A DNA stretch of 64,000 nt, from contig JAXMHQ010000015.1 in assembly GCA_046346665.1 (NCBI GenBank), positions 48,602 to 112,601 of the forward strand, read 5' to 3'. A model generated the notes under the pieces. It saw only the letters and a list, made by a program, of their open reading frames with translations, had not been told where the DNA came from and ran no database searches. Below are positions 1 through 7,880 of the stretch, one piece after another; the first letter of the stretch is position 1; the number at the start of each line of letters is the position of its first letter. This DNA is from JAXMHQ01 sp046346665 (GTDB lineage Bacteria > Verrucomicrobiota > Verrucomicrobiia > Limisphaerales > JAXMHQ01). Made by a program: the position numbers and the translations under genes.

Positions 1-1701
1 AGCGTCGGCCATTTCATCGAAGCCCGCATCGGCGCCCGCGCGTCCGGCGCGCTCCGGCAACTGCTGGATCTCGCCCCGCGCATCGCCCGCAGGAAACTGC
101 CCGATGGAACGACGGCGGATGTCCCCGTGGGCGAACTCGTCGCGGGTGACGAAATCCTGCTCAGCCCGGGCGACCACGTTCCCACCGACGGCCTGGTCCT
201 GGAAGGCGCGTCGGCCGTGGATGAATCGATGTTGACCGGGGAATCGGTGCCGGTGGACAAGGCGCCGGGCAGCCGGGTGTTTGCGGGCACGGCGGCAATC
301 AACGGACGCCTGGCCGTGCGCGTCACCGCGACCGGCGACGCCACGGCGCTGGCGCATGTCATCACGGCCGTCCAACGCGCCCAGAACAGCCGCGCCTCGA
401 TCCAACGCATCGGCGATGCGGTCAGCAATGTGTTCGTCCCGATTGTCGTGGCCATCGCCCTGCTTGCGGCGCTGGGCTGGGGATTCGCGCCTGAGTTCAT
501 GGGCCGCATTCATGCCGGCCTCTCCGGCTGGCTGTGGCATGCCGCGGCTCCCGAACCCGGCTGGGCCGGGGCCTGCATCGTCGCCGCCGCCGTCCTCATT
601 GTCGCCTGTCCCTGCGCCATGGGACTCGCCACGCCCGCCGCCATCATGGCCGCCGCCAACGCCGCCGCCGCCCGCGGCATCCTCATCCGCGACGGTGTCG
701 CGCTGGAAAAAGCCGGGCGGATCAGCTCCATTGTTTTCGACAAAACCGGCACGCTCACCGAAGGCCGGCCCAAAGTGGCCGCGCGCGAAGCGTTCCCCCG
801 GGCGGTGCCCGAGGCGGGCGGCGAAGCGGGCATTCTGCGGCTCGGCGCATCGCTGGCCGCGCTGTCACGGTATCCACTCAGCCAGGCAGTCGCCGAGACC
901 ACCGCCGACCGCGTCACCCTCCAGGATTTTCGGGAATACCCCGCGCTCGGCATCCGGGCATTGGCCGGATCCGGGGCCGCCGGAACATTGCTGGTCCAAT
1001 TGGGTTCACCGCGCTGGTTCGCGGAGGAATCCATCGACTTCAAACCCGCCGAAGCTTTCGCGCGCCACTGGATGAACCAGGGTTCCAGCGTCATCGGGCT
1101 GGCCATCGAAGGCCGGCTCGCCGCGGTGTATGCCTTGAAAGACCCGTTGAAACCCGGCGCGGCCGAGGTGGTGCGAACCCTGAGCTCCGGGTCCGCTCGA
1201 CTGAAAGTACACCTGATGTCCGGCGACGCGCGGCCCACGGTGGAAGCCATCGCGCGCGAACTCGGACTCGACCGGCTCCCCGGCGCCGCCGTCCATGCCG
1301 AAGTGCCGCCGGACCGGAAATCCGCGCTGGTGGCGGATTTGCAGAAAAGCGGCGACCGCGTCGCGTTCGTTGGGGACGGGATCAATGATGCCCCGGCACT
1401 GGAGCAGGCCGATCTCGGCATTGCCGTCAGCCGGGCCAGCGACATTGCCCGGGAAGCGGCCGATTTGATCCTGTTGAAATCGGATATTGAAGCCGTTCCG
1501 GAAGCGCTCGGCCTTGCGCGCGCGGCGTTGCGCACGATCCGGCAGAACCTGTTCTGGGCTTTCTTTTACAACGCTCTGGGAATCCCGCTTGCCGCGCTCG
1601 GCTTCATGAGCCCGGTTCTCTGCGCCGCCGCGATGGGATTTTCGGACATCATCGTGATCGGCAATGCGCTCCGGCTGTATCGCTCGCACCGGCGCGGATA
1701 A
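1..1701 (+). CDS. P1B-type heavy-metal (copper-like) translocating ATPase, 5' truncated by window
   Basis: The frame is open from base 1, so the N-terminus (metal-binding domains, first TM helices) lies outside the window. Visible in order are the actuator-domain TGES (235-246), the CPC metal-binding motif in a TM helix (607-615), the phosphorylation motif DKTGTLT (Asp codon at 739), the GDGINDAP hinge (from 1372) and two C-terminal TM helices with a YN pair. The family pumps Cu(I) or similar soft metals using ATP. Two oddities: the P1B HP motif, normally SEHPL, reads SRYPL here (865-879), and the last helix has MGFSD rather than MxxSS. Metal specificity cannot be fixed from this; CopA-like or FixI/CcoI-like are both possible. 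Confidence 0.93.
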   Translation, partial: SVGHFIEARIGARASGALRQLLDLAPRIARRKLPDGTTADVPVGELVAGDEILLSPGDHVPTDGLVLEGASAVDESMLTGESVPVDKAPGSRVFAGTAAINGRLAVRVTATGDATALAHVITAVQRAQNSRASIQRIGDAVSNVFVPIVVAIALLAALGWGFAPEFMGRIHAGLSGWLWHAAAPEPGWAGACIVAAAVLIVACPCAMGLATPAAIMAAANAAAARGILIRDGVALEKAGRISSIVFDKTGTLTEGRPKVAAREAFPRAVPEAGGEAGILRLGASLAALSRYPLSQAVAETTADRVTLQDFREYPALGIRALAGSGAAGTLLVQLGSPRWFAEESIDFKPAEAFARHWMNQGSSVIGLAIEGRLAAVYALKDPLKPGAAEVVRTLSSGSARLKVHLMSGDARPTVEAIARELGLDRLPGAAVHAEVPPDRKSALVADLQKSGDRVAFVGDGINDAPALEQADLGIAVSRASDIAREAADLILLKSDIEAVPEALGLARAALRTIRQNLFWAFFYNALGIPLAALGFMSPVLCAAAMGFSDIIVIGNALRLYRSHRRG

Positions 1702-1753
1702 GGCAGGGACGCCGCTGCGGCGTCCCCGGTCGGCGCAGCGCGCCGACCCTGCC
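1702..1753. repeat. Nested cruciform: two perfect hairpins inside outer arms
   Basis: Outer arms GGCAGGG (1702-1708) and CCCTGCC (1747-1753) enclose two perfect hairpins: GACGCCG-CTG-CGGCGTC (1708-1724) and GGTCGGCGC-AGC-GCGCCGACC (1728-1748). It lies right after the ATPase stop and about 40 bp before the alpha-galactosidase start. It has no T-tract, so a simple intrinsic terminator is not evident. It looks like a member of the GGGACGCC-type palindromic family seen again at 22241-22351 and 38086-38161. Confidence 0.75.
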
Positions 1754-1795
1754 TATTTTACTGACATCTCCGTCGCCAGGTTTTATCCAATATGG

Positions 1796-3208
1796 ATGAA
1801 GATTTCTTCCGCCGTTCATCGACTGATCCCCCCGTGCTGGTCATGGCTCGCGCTCAGCCTGGCAGTGCCAGCAGTTGCTTCCGCCGGCGAAACGGCGCCG
1901 ACGTATTGGAAGTGGGCGTCGACGCCGCCGATGGGGTGGAACAGTTACGACGCCTGGGGCACCAGCGTCACCGAGGTTGAAACCCTCGAAAACGCCTGTT
2001 ACATGCGGGACAAACTGTCGTCCCATGGCTGGCAATACATCATCATCGACGCGCGCTGGTACGATTCGGTGTCCTCGTTTGACGATCGCGATTTCAACAA
2101 GGAGCGTGCCGGCGCGAAATTGTTCGCCGACGACCATGGCCGCATGACGCCTGCGTTGAATCGATTTCCGTCCGCCACGAACGGGATGGGTTTCAAGCCG
2201 CTGGCCGACCGGGTTCATGCGATGGGTCTCAAGTTCGGTTTTCACATGATGCGCGGCATCCCGCGCCAGGCGGTCCTCGCAAGAACACCCATCGAAGGCA
2301 GCACCTTCACCGCCGCGGACGCAGCGGATACGAACAGCATTTGCGGCTGGTGCCCCGACATGTTCGGCGTCCGCAACAATGCAGCGGGCCAGGCATGGTA
2401 TGACTCCTGCACCCGGCTGTGGGCCTTTTGGGGCGTTGATTTTATCAAGGTGGACGACATTTCGAACGGCTATGTCACGCATGAAATCGAGATGATCCGC
2501 CGCGCCCTGGACAAGTGCGGCAGGCCCATCGTTTTCAGCGTCTCGCCCGGGCCGACCGATCCTTCGCATGCAGCCCACGTCAGCACCAACGCCAACCTGT
2601 GGCGCATCTCCGGGGATTTCTGGGATCAATGGGGCGAGTCGCATCGCTCCGGCTTGAATCAGCAGTTCGATTTGCTGGCAAAATGGCAGGGCGTCGGCGG
2701 GCCGGGACACTGGCCGGATGCGGACATGATCCCGCTGGGGCATATCGGCATCAAGTGCACCATCGCGGGACCGGATCGGCAGACCCGTCTGACCCGTGAC
2801 GAACAGCGCACGCTGATGTCGCTCTGGGCCATCGCGCCGTCGCCGTTGATGCTCGGAAACAATCTGCCGGATACGGATGAATGGACGCTGTCCCTGCTGG
2901 CCAACGACGAAGTGCTGGCGGTGAACCAGGACGCGCTCGGCCAGCCCGCGCGGCGCGCGGCCCAGGCGGGAGAATCGGAAGTCTGGGTCAAGCAATTGGC
3001 CGATGGCGGCACGGCGGTCGGCTTGTTCAACCGCGGCGATCAGGCGCAGCAGGTTGAGCTGAAATGGAACGCTGCCGGGCTTGCCGGCGACCAGGAACTT
3101 CGCGATCTCTGGTCCCACAAGGACCTGGGCAGGTTCCATGACACCTTTTCCGCCGAGGTCCCCGCCCATGGCGTGAAATTCCTGAAGGCCAAATCACGGC
3201 AAAATTAG
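1796..3208 (+). CDS. Secreted alpha-galactosidase, glycoside hydrolase family 27
   Basis: 470 residues. Start chosen at the ATG giving a Sec signal peptide (charged MK start, hydrophobic stretch, VASA-type cleavage site near residue 30); another ATG 4 bp upstream is in a different frame. GH27 hallmarks follow: TPPMGWNSYD near the mature N-terminus, KVDD with the predicted nucleophile Asp220, RISGDFW with the predicted acid/base Asp274, and a late WPDADMIPLG segment. A C-terminal beta-sandwich region completes the usual length. The family releases terminal alpha-galactose (or alpha-N-acetylgalactosamine) from oligosaccharides and polysaccharides, probably in the periplasm or outside the cell here. 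A galactose mutarotase and a sugar-type symporter occur at 24377-27351 but are not linked in an operon. No convincing Shine-Dalgarno. Confidence 0.93.
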   Translation: MKISSAVHRLIPPCWSWLALSLAVPAVASAGETAPTYWKWASTPPMGWNSYDAWGTSVTEVETLENACYMRDKLSSHGWQYIIIDARWYDSVSSFDDRDFNKERAGAKLFADDHGRMTPALNRFPSATNGMGFKPLADRVHAMGLKFGFHMMRGIPRQAVLARTPIEGSTFTAADAADTNSICGWCPDMFGVRNNAAGQAWYDSCTRLWAFWGVDFIKVDDISNGYVTHEIEMIRRALDKCGRPIVFSVSPGPTDPSHAAHVSTNANLWRISGDFWDQWGESHRSGLNQQFDLLAKWQGVGGPGHWPDADMIPLGHIGIKCTIAGPDRQTRLTRDEQRTLMSLWAIAPSPLMLGNNLPDTDEWTLSLLANDEVLAVNQDALGQPARRAAQAGESEVWVKQLADGGTAVGLFNRGDQAQQVELKWNAAGLAGDQELRDLWSHKDLGRFHDTFSAEVPAHGVKFLKAKSRQN

Positions 3209-3261
3209 AAAGGCCGGCCGACGGCTAAAACGGTTTATAGGATTTTCAAAAGAGTCCTGGA

Positions 3262-3326
3262 CGCAAAAAGGCGCAAGAGGGGCACAAGAAACCGGTTTGC
3301 TTTTGCGTCTTTTGTGCCTTTTTGCG
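3262..3326. repeat. Inverted repeat between convergent genes (CGCAAAAAGG type)
   Basis: Imperfect 22-nt arms: CGCAAAAAGGCGCAAG... (3262-3283) and its complement ending ...CCTTTTTGCG (3305-3326). It lies in the 177-bp gap between the converging alpha-galactosidase and Spy-like genes. The T-run in the right arm could support bidirectional termination. The word structure resembles the other phrase-like repeats in this window. Confidence 0.7.
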
Positions 3327-3385
3327 GCTACTGTTCTACTGGAAGTGCCGGAGGCGGATCCAGAGCGCCCCCGAACAGGAGTGCC

Positions 3386-3904
3386 TCACAAGCTGGACCC
3401 GGGAAGGTTGCTCGAGATAGCGGGCGCGACGGAGTTGGTCCCATGTTCGCGGCCGGGCGTATGGCGGGGAGGACGCGGTTTCAGGAGATCTTCGAAGCGC
3501 GTTTGCTGGTCGGGGGTCAGCTCCCGGCGGATCTTGGCCCGCGTCTCCACCCACTCGACCCGCCACAGTTCGCGCGTGCGATCCTGGCCTTCGCCGATGA
3601 GCTTTTCAATGTGATCGCGCTGCTCCGGGTTCAGTTTCAATTCGCGGCTGAGCCGGTTCAGAAAATCCTTCCGAAACAACACCCCGGCCGCGGCAGGCAT
3701 GCGCAGATCGCGGTTCGTGCCGACGGGATTGGCCAGGACGGGAACGGCATCGGTCGGCACCACCGCGGAGATTTCGAGCGGGTGCACCGCGGCGGGCGCG
3801 CCGGAGCGCTCGACATAGTTCACCAGCAATCCGCCGGTCAGAACGCCAGATCCGAAAATGACGAGGGTTGCCAGGACAACCTTCCAGGGGCTGGTGGGAT
3901 TCAT
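3386..3904 (-). CDS. Spy/CpxP-like periplasmic protein with N-terminal membrane anchor
   Basis: 172 residues. The ATG overlaps the TGA of the upstream gene by 4 bp, which fixes the start and shows translational coupling. One N-terminal hydrophobic segment (residues about 8-28) acts as anchor or signal. The rest is exported: a helical region with the LNPEQRDHIEKL...LTPDQQTRFEDLL pattern typical of Spy/CpxP/CnrX proteins that sense or buffer envelope or metal stress. Third gene of the ECF-sigma operon, a position often held by periplasmic sensors. Function assigned by family pattern and context only; no His or Met-rich metal site is obvious. Confidence 0.7.
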   Translation of the reverse strand: MNPTSPWKVVLATLVIFGSGVLTGGLLVNYVERSGAPAAVHPLEISAVVPTDAVPVLANPVGTNRDLRMPAAAGVLFRKDFLNRLSRELKLNPEQRDHIEKLIGEGQDRTRELWRVEWVETRAKIRRELTPDQQTRFEDLLKPRPPRHTPGREHGTNSVAPAISSNLPGSSL

Positions 3905-4197
3905 AACCCGGATTCGGTGTCGACGGCGGCCAGCATGGTCTGTTCGAAATCCTGAGCGAGGTCCGGCTGTGCGGCGGGGGCGGGATGGAACAGGGCGATG
4001 GCGCCGAGCACCAGCATGACGCCGACGCTGGCGGCGGCTCCGCGCCAGAGCCATTGGGCCCAAACACCGAGGAGATCCGGTTGACCCGAGCCGAGCCGGG
4101 CCATGATGCGCTTTTCAAACGCAAGCGGCACCCGGTCGTCCGGCTTCCGGGATCGGGCCGCGGCCATGAGTTTTTTCTCGAGTTCAGAGATGTTCAT
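3901..4197 (-). CDS. Small single-TM protein, probable anti-sigma factor
   Basis: 98 residues: a charged cytoplasmic N-terminal half (residues 1-50, helical, with LAFEKRIMARL), one TM helix (about 51-70) and a short periplasmic tail. This layout, its place directly after an ECF sigma gene and the 4-bp overlap with the next gene make an anti-sigma role likely. There is no HxxxCxxC zinc motif, so it is not a ZAS-type anti-sigma factor. Assignment is by context rather than clear homology. Confidence 0.6.
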   Translation of the reverse strand: MNISELEKKLMAAARSRKPDDRVPLAFEKRIMARLGSGQPDLLGVWAQWLWRGAAASVGVMLVLGAIALFHPAPAAQPDLAQDFEQTMLAAVDTESGL

Positions 4198-4237
4198 GAT
4201 TCCGGCAATACTTCAGACGCGCGCCAGGGCGCCGGGG

Positions 4238-4813
4238 TTACAGGTATTTTTCTTTCACAATGCGGGACAGGATCTTGCGCATTTCGGCCCGGGCGCGAAA
4301 GGCCCGGACTTTCACCAGCGTCACCGACCACCCGGTCAGCGCCGCCGCTTCCTTCACGGATCGATCTTCTATCTCCAGGAGAGTGATGATGAGCCGGGCG
4401 GCCGGCGACAACTCCTCGAGCACGCGCTGCACCAATTGCCGGGCGGCTTCCGCCCGGTCATCCGCGCCGTCGGGTTGCCGGGCAAATCTCTCCAGCCATT
4501 CGGACTCGGCATCCGTCAGGTCCGTAAACGCCGCTTCGCGGCTGCGCTGGTGGGACCGGAGGAAATCGTAACAGGTATGAACCGTGAGCCGCATCAGCCA
4601 GTGTTCGAAAGGCGCATCGCCGCGAAAACCGGAAAGTTTCTGGAACGCCTTGAGCCAGACTTCCTGGACGATGTCCTCCACCTCGCTTTCCCGCCGCGCA
4701 TAACGGCGGGCCGTGGCGAACACCCGGGGAGAATACCGCGCCACCAAAGGCTCGAAGCTGGATGCGTCGCCCTCCAAAACCGCCCTGATCAGTTCGGTCT
4801 CGGTCCGTTCCAT
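4238..4813 (-). CDS. ECF-type RNA polymerase sigma factor
   Basis: 191 residues from the ATG at 4813; a longer frame upstream only translates the ATCCGTG repeat and is not used. Sigma region 2 shows the FxxLVxRYxPRVFATARR and EDIVQEVWLKAF segments (residues about 20-70). Region 4 (about 130-185) shows LSPAARLIITLLEIEDRSV followed by a helix-turn-helix, ending ILSRI. First gene of a three-gene operon with the probable anti-sigma protein and the Spy-like protein, so it likely controls an envelope or metal-stress response. Confidence 0.92.
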   Translation of the reverse strand: MERTETELIRAVLEGDASSFEPLVARYSPRVFATARRYARRESEVEDIVQEVWLKAFQKLSGFRGDAPFEHWLMRLTVHTCYDFLRSHQRSREAAFTDLTDAESEWLERFARQPDGADDRAEAARQLVQRVLEELSPAARLIITLLEIEDRSVKEAAALTGWSVTLVKVRAFRARAEMRKILSRIVKEKYL

Positions 4814-4846
4814 GAAAGTATCTGTCCCGCCTTCCTGCCGCCCCGG

Positions 4847-4876
4847 ATCCGTGTTCATCCGCGTCCATCCGTGGTT
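4847..4876. repeat. ATCCGTG-family phrase repeat (single arm)
   Basis: Three quasi-tandem copies of ATCCGYG separated by 3-nt spacers, ending CCGTGGTT. The same phrase recurs at 6936-6967, 7045-7084, 16347-16380 and 16469-16502. Here a single arm lies upstream of the ECF sigma gene, without a nearby inverted partner. Confidence 0.8.
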
Positions 4877-4917
4877 GAAATGAACCGTCCGGCCCAAAAA
4901 CCCGCGCGACCCGGCGT

Positions 4918-5169
4918 TCAGCGCGTGATGCCGAACGTATGCTCGAATTCGGCCGAGTACTTCGCAATCGCCTCCATGATCCGCGGCGGCTGCTGCGACA
5001 GCGTCTCCATCATCTTCGGCGCCAGCTCGGGCTTGAACCGCACCATCTCCACCGCCGCCATGATCAACGACAAATGATTGTTCACGTCATGCCGGAACGT
5101 GGACAGTTTCTGGTTCAACGCGGCGATCTGCTCGGCGTTCAAGGTGACGGGTTCTGTGGGCAAGCCCAT
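4918..5169 (-). CDS. Small protein with histidine-kinase-like dimerisation/H-box helix
   Basis: 83 residues from the ATG at 5169; a TTG two codons upstream is an alternative. The core FRHDVNNHLSLIMAAVEM resembles the phospho-accepting H-box of Spo0B-like or HWE/LytS-like DHp helices (RHDVNN pattern), followed by a second helix (residues about 47-80). There is no ATP-binding domain. It could be a phosphotransfer or dimerisation module serving receivers elsewhere, or a kinase relic. Divergent from the hemerythrin gene. I do not recognise it as a named family. Confidence 0.6.
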   Translation of the reverse strand: MGLPTEPVTLNAEQIAALNQKLSTFRHDVNNHLSLIMAAVEMVRFKPELAPKMMETLSQQPPRIMEAIAKYSAEFEHTFGITR

Positions 5170-5339
5170 GCCCAACCTTGCCCAAATCCCCCACCCGAAC
5201 GCAAGCCGGTTTGCAGGCCAGCCGGATCGACTTGATCAAAATTGTCCAGGCGCGGGCAAACCAGTGCCGGAATTGTCGCTTTTTTTATTGCGCCCCGCGC
5301 CGGGTTGGCGAAGATGCTCCCGGTTCAGCCACCTGTTTT

Positions 5340-5816
5340 GTGTCAGCCGATCCAAACAATCCGTCGGACACGAGTTTTCAATCGGGCGGACCTCCGAAGG
5401 ACCTGGAGTTCATCCGTTGGGACAAGGAACGCATGGGGACAGGTGTGGAATCGGTGGACGAGGAGCATCGCCAGTTGATCGGCAAACTCAACGAACTTTA
5501 CCGGGCGCATCAGGCGGGCGCCAGTGTGGATGACATTTCCAAAATGCTCCGGTTCCTCGGACGTTATGCCGAAACGCATTTCCGGCACGAAGAGGAAATC
5601 ATGGAGCACCGCAAATGTCCGCTCTGGCGCGAGAACCGCTCCGCCCACGCGCGCTTTCTTCGCGAATACCAGGAGCTCGCCTCCGCATTCTCCATCGAGG
5701 ACGACACCGACCAGATGGCGACCGACATCGAAAACATGGTGGCGCGCTGGCTCTCCACCCACATCTGCAAAATCGACGTGGCCCTGCGGGACAGCCCGCC
5801 GCCGGACACGAAGTAA
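5340..5816 (+). CDS. Bacteriohemerythrin-like diiron protein
   Basis: 158 residues if started at GTG 5340; the start is uncertain because no in-frame ATG precedes the domain (only a TTG at 5178). The domain begins at IRWDKERMGTGVESVDEEH and shows the hemerythrin ligands in order: first His in DEEHRQL, HFRHEEEIM, then HARFL and a final HICKIDVAL. These bind a non-heme diiron centre that carries O2 or senses O2/NO. No fused signalling domain. The preceding 170 bp hold a divergent promoter region. Confidence 0.85.
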   Translation: MSADPNNPSDTSFQSGGPPKDLEFIRWDKERMGTGVESVDEEHRQLIGKLNELYRAHQAGASVDDISKMLRFLGRYAETHFRHEEEIMEHRKCPLWRENRSAHARFLREYQELASAFSIEDDTDQMATDIENMVARWLSTHICKIDVALRDSPPPDTK

Positions 5817-5875
5817 CCCGGCGGACCGGCAGCCACGGTGTCACAGGGGGGCCTGCGCAACTCGCGGCATTGCCG

Positions 5876-6412
5876 ATGCCGGTGGATACGACTACCTTCA
5901 CTTCCCGGATGCCGCTGCCTTACAAAATTGCCACCTTGCTTTACGCGTTCAACGAGCGGGATGAAATCCTCATGCTTGAACGCACGCGGGAGCCGAACCT
6001 CGGACATTGGAGTCCGCCGGGCGGCAAACTCAAGATCGCCACGGGCGAATCCCCTTACGCCTGCGCCTGCCGCGAAGCCGGCGAGGAACTCGGCATCGCG
6101 CTTCAACCCTCCGATCTCCACCTGACGGGCCTCGTGAGCGAACACGGATATCTTGGGCGGAACCACTGGCTGATGTTCCTGTTTGAAGTCCGTCCCCGGC
6201 TCACTCAACTGCCGGCGCCGCATCCCGAGGGCCGGTTCGGGTTCTTTTCACGCGCCGCACTGGACACCCTGAAACGCCCTCAAACCGACGTCGAAAGCCT
6301 CTGGCCCTGGTTCTGGCGGCATCGCGGCGGATTTTTTGCCGCCCATTGTCATTGCCACGACGACGGCCGGAACGACTGGACGCTCGAAGAATCCATTCCA
6401 CCAAAATCCTGA
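5876..6412 (+). CDS. Nudix hydrolase (MutT-like, 8-oxo-dGTP/NDP-X type)
   Basis: 178 residues; start ATG 5876, or ATG 5909 for a tighter domain. The Nudix box is present as GGKLKIATGE...REAGEELGI. It has two extra residues between the GGK and the GE compared with the common spacing; the RExxEExG metal-binding core is intact. The family hydrolyses nucleoside diphosphate derivatives, often cleaning the nucleotide pool. Its TGA overlaps the ATG of tadA by one base, so the two are co-translated. Substrate not deducible. Confidence 0.88.
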   Translation: MPVDTTTFTSRMPLPYKIATLLYAFNERDEILMLERTREPNLGHWSPPGGKLKIATGESPYACACREAGEELGIALQPSDLHLTGLVSEHGYLGRNHWLMFLFEVRPRLTQLPAPHPEGRFGFFSRAALDTLKRPQTDVESLWPWFWRHRGGFFAAHCHCHDDGRNDWTLEESIPPKS

Positions 6413-6918
6413 TGGACCCGATCATCGATCTGCAGAGCGACCAGTATTTCATGGGTGAAGCCCTGCGCCAGGCGGTCCGCGCCTATGAAGCCGAGGAAGT
6501 TCCCGTCGGCGCGGTGGTGGTGCGGCAGGGGCGGATCATTGCGCGCGCGTTCAACCAGGTGGAATTGCTCAAGGACGCCACCGCGCACGCGGAGATGCTG
6601 GCCCTGACGCAGGCGGAACAGGCCGTGGGCGACTGGCGCCTGACGGATTGCACGCTCTACGTCACCAAGGAACCCTGCCCCATGTGCGCCGGCGCCATCG
6701 TTCATGTCCGGCTCGCCCGCGTCGTTTTCGGCGCGGCCGATTCCAAGTCCGGCGCCGCCGGCAGCGCTCTCAACCTCCTCCAGTTCCCCGGGCTCAACCA
6801 CAAGTGCGACATCACCACCGGCGTGCGCGAACCGGAATGCCGCCAGTTGCTCCGCCAGTTCTTCCTCGAAAAACGCCAGTCAAAAGAAACCCCCGGGGAA
6901 TCCAATCCATCCCCATAA
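6412..6918 (+). CDS. tadA: tRNA-specific adenosine deaminase
   Basis: 168 residues. Converts A34 to inosine in the tRNA-Arg anticodon, needed for wobble decoding. Zinc site and catalytic residues are visible: HAE with His59 and Glu61, and PCPMC with Cys89 and Cys92. The ADSKSGAAGS loop and the C-terminal helix with ECRQLLRQFF match TadA. Start fixed by the TGATG junction with the Nudix gene upstream. Length is typical. Confidence 0.95.
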   Translation: MDPIIDLQSDQYFMGEALRQAVRAYEAEEVPVGAVVVRQGRIIARAFNQVELLKDATAHAEMLALTQAEQAVGDWRLTDCTLYVTKEPCPMCAGAIVHVRLARVVFGAADSKSGAAGSALNLLQFPGLNHKCDITTGVREPECRQLLRQFFLEKRQSKETPGESNPSP

Positions 6919-6920
6919 CT

Positions 6921-7106
6921 GGAACGATTCAGTTTAAACCACGGATGAACACGGATTCACACGGATACAGAATGGTGAAAGCCAGTTTCCGGGGGTGCTT
7001 TCAATTCACCGTTTGGTTTGCGTTTGATTCCCCGAGTGCGGCCGTTTTTTATCCGTGTCCATCCGTGGTTATCCGTGGTTAAAAGCCTTTTCAACTGGAT
7101 CGTTCC
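6921..7106. repeat. Large nested inverted repeat of the ATCCGTG family
   Basis: Left side: GGAACGAT (6921-6928), then AAACCACGGATGAACACGG... (6936-6967). Right side: mirror TTTATCCGTG...CCGTGGTTAAAA (7045-7084), then ATCGTTCC (7099-7106). The outer arms match each other as well as the inner ones, so the 186-bp unit is an imperfect cruciform between the convergent tadA and deacetylase genes. No gene in this gap. Confidence 0.85.
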
Positions 7107-7136
7107 GGCTATGCCGCGGGGATTTGACAATCGCGG

Positions 7137-7877
7137 TTACGAGCCGAACCAGCGCGACCAAATGGATTTCCAGGATCTCGACGGATACCGCGCGGTGATT
7201 CGCTTCAGAGCCAGCGGCGGGGTGGTCCGGGTGTTTACACCGAATTCCGTCGTGCAGGCGGTGGCGTAACCGGCTTCTCCCACCAGGTCGCGGACCGCGT
7301 CATTCCAATCGCCGTAAGGATAGCAAAAATGATCCACCGTGACGCCGAACCGGTCCTGGAGTTTTTTTCGACTGGAAGAAATCTCCTCGCGCGCGGCGGC
7401 GGGCGAGAGGCGGGTCAGTCGGGGATGTGTGAGGGTATGCGACCCGATTTGGTGTCCCGCGGCGAGCCATTCGCGCACCTGGCTTTCATCCATGAGCGGT
7501 TCCGCGATGTCCCCGGCTGCTTCCTGCCAGGTGCTGGTTTTTCCAAGAAGATCCGCCACCAGGAATTGAATCGCGCAGAAGCCCTGTTGCCGCAGCACGG
7601 GCAGGGCGTTTTCAAACACGTCGCGGAACCCGTCGTCGAACGTCAATGAAATCAAGCCGCCGGCGCCTCCCGCCGCTGCGTCGCTGATCGGCCGGGCGTC
7701 GAAACCCGCCCCGCGCAATTCCTGCATCTGGCGGCGGAACAGCTCCGGACTGACATAGAGACCTTTGATGCGAACCCCCCGACGCCGGGGACCGACGTGG
7801 TGATACGTCAGGACCGGGTGTCCGGTTTGGAAGAATCCCTGAAAAGAAGAGAGGCTGGAATAGTATTGCGGCTTCAT
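7137..7877 (-). CDS. Polysaccharide deacetylase (NodB domain, CE4)
   Basis: 246 residues. The CE4 motifs are visible: TFDDG (residues about 78-82) with the catalytic base and metal Asp, and SHTLTHP with the two metal-binding His. A late CYPYGDWN segment is also typical. No signal peptide is obvious, suggesting a cytoplasmic or membrane-associated step in glycan assembly. Starts 3 bp after the stop of the upstream glycosyltransferase, so it is the last gene of a minus-strand glycan operon. Substrate unknown. Confidence 0.9.
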   Translation of the reverse strand: MKPQYYSSLSSFQGFFQTGHPVLTYHHVGPRRRGVRIKGLYVSPELFRRQMQELRGAGFDARPISDAAAGGAGGLISLTFDDGFRDVFENALPVLRQQGFCAIQFLVADLLGKTSTWQEAAGDIAEPLMDESQVREWLAAGHQIGSHTLTHPRLTRLSPAAAREEISSSRKKLQDRFGVTVDHFCYPYGDWNDAVRDLVGEAGYATACTTEFGVNTRTTPPLALKRITARYPSRSWKSIWSRWFGS

Positions 7878-7880
7878 GAC

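Noticed and set aside
1702..1753. Intrinsic terminator after the ATPase
   Set aside because: Strong hairpins but no following T-tract on the plus strand; better explained as a repeat element.
5230..5243. FNR-like site TTGATCAAAATTGT upstream of hemerythrin
   Set aside because: Only the left half fits; the right half lacks ATCAA or GTCAA and the spacing to a -10 is unclear.
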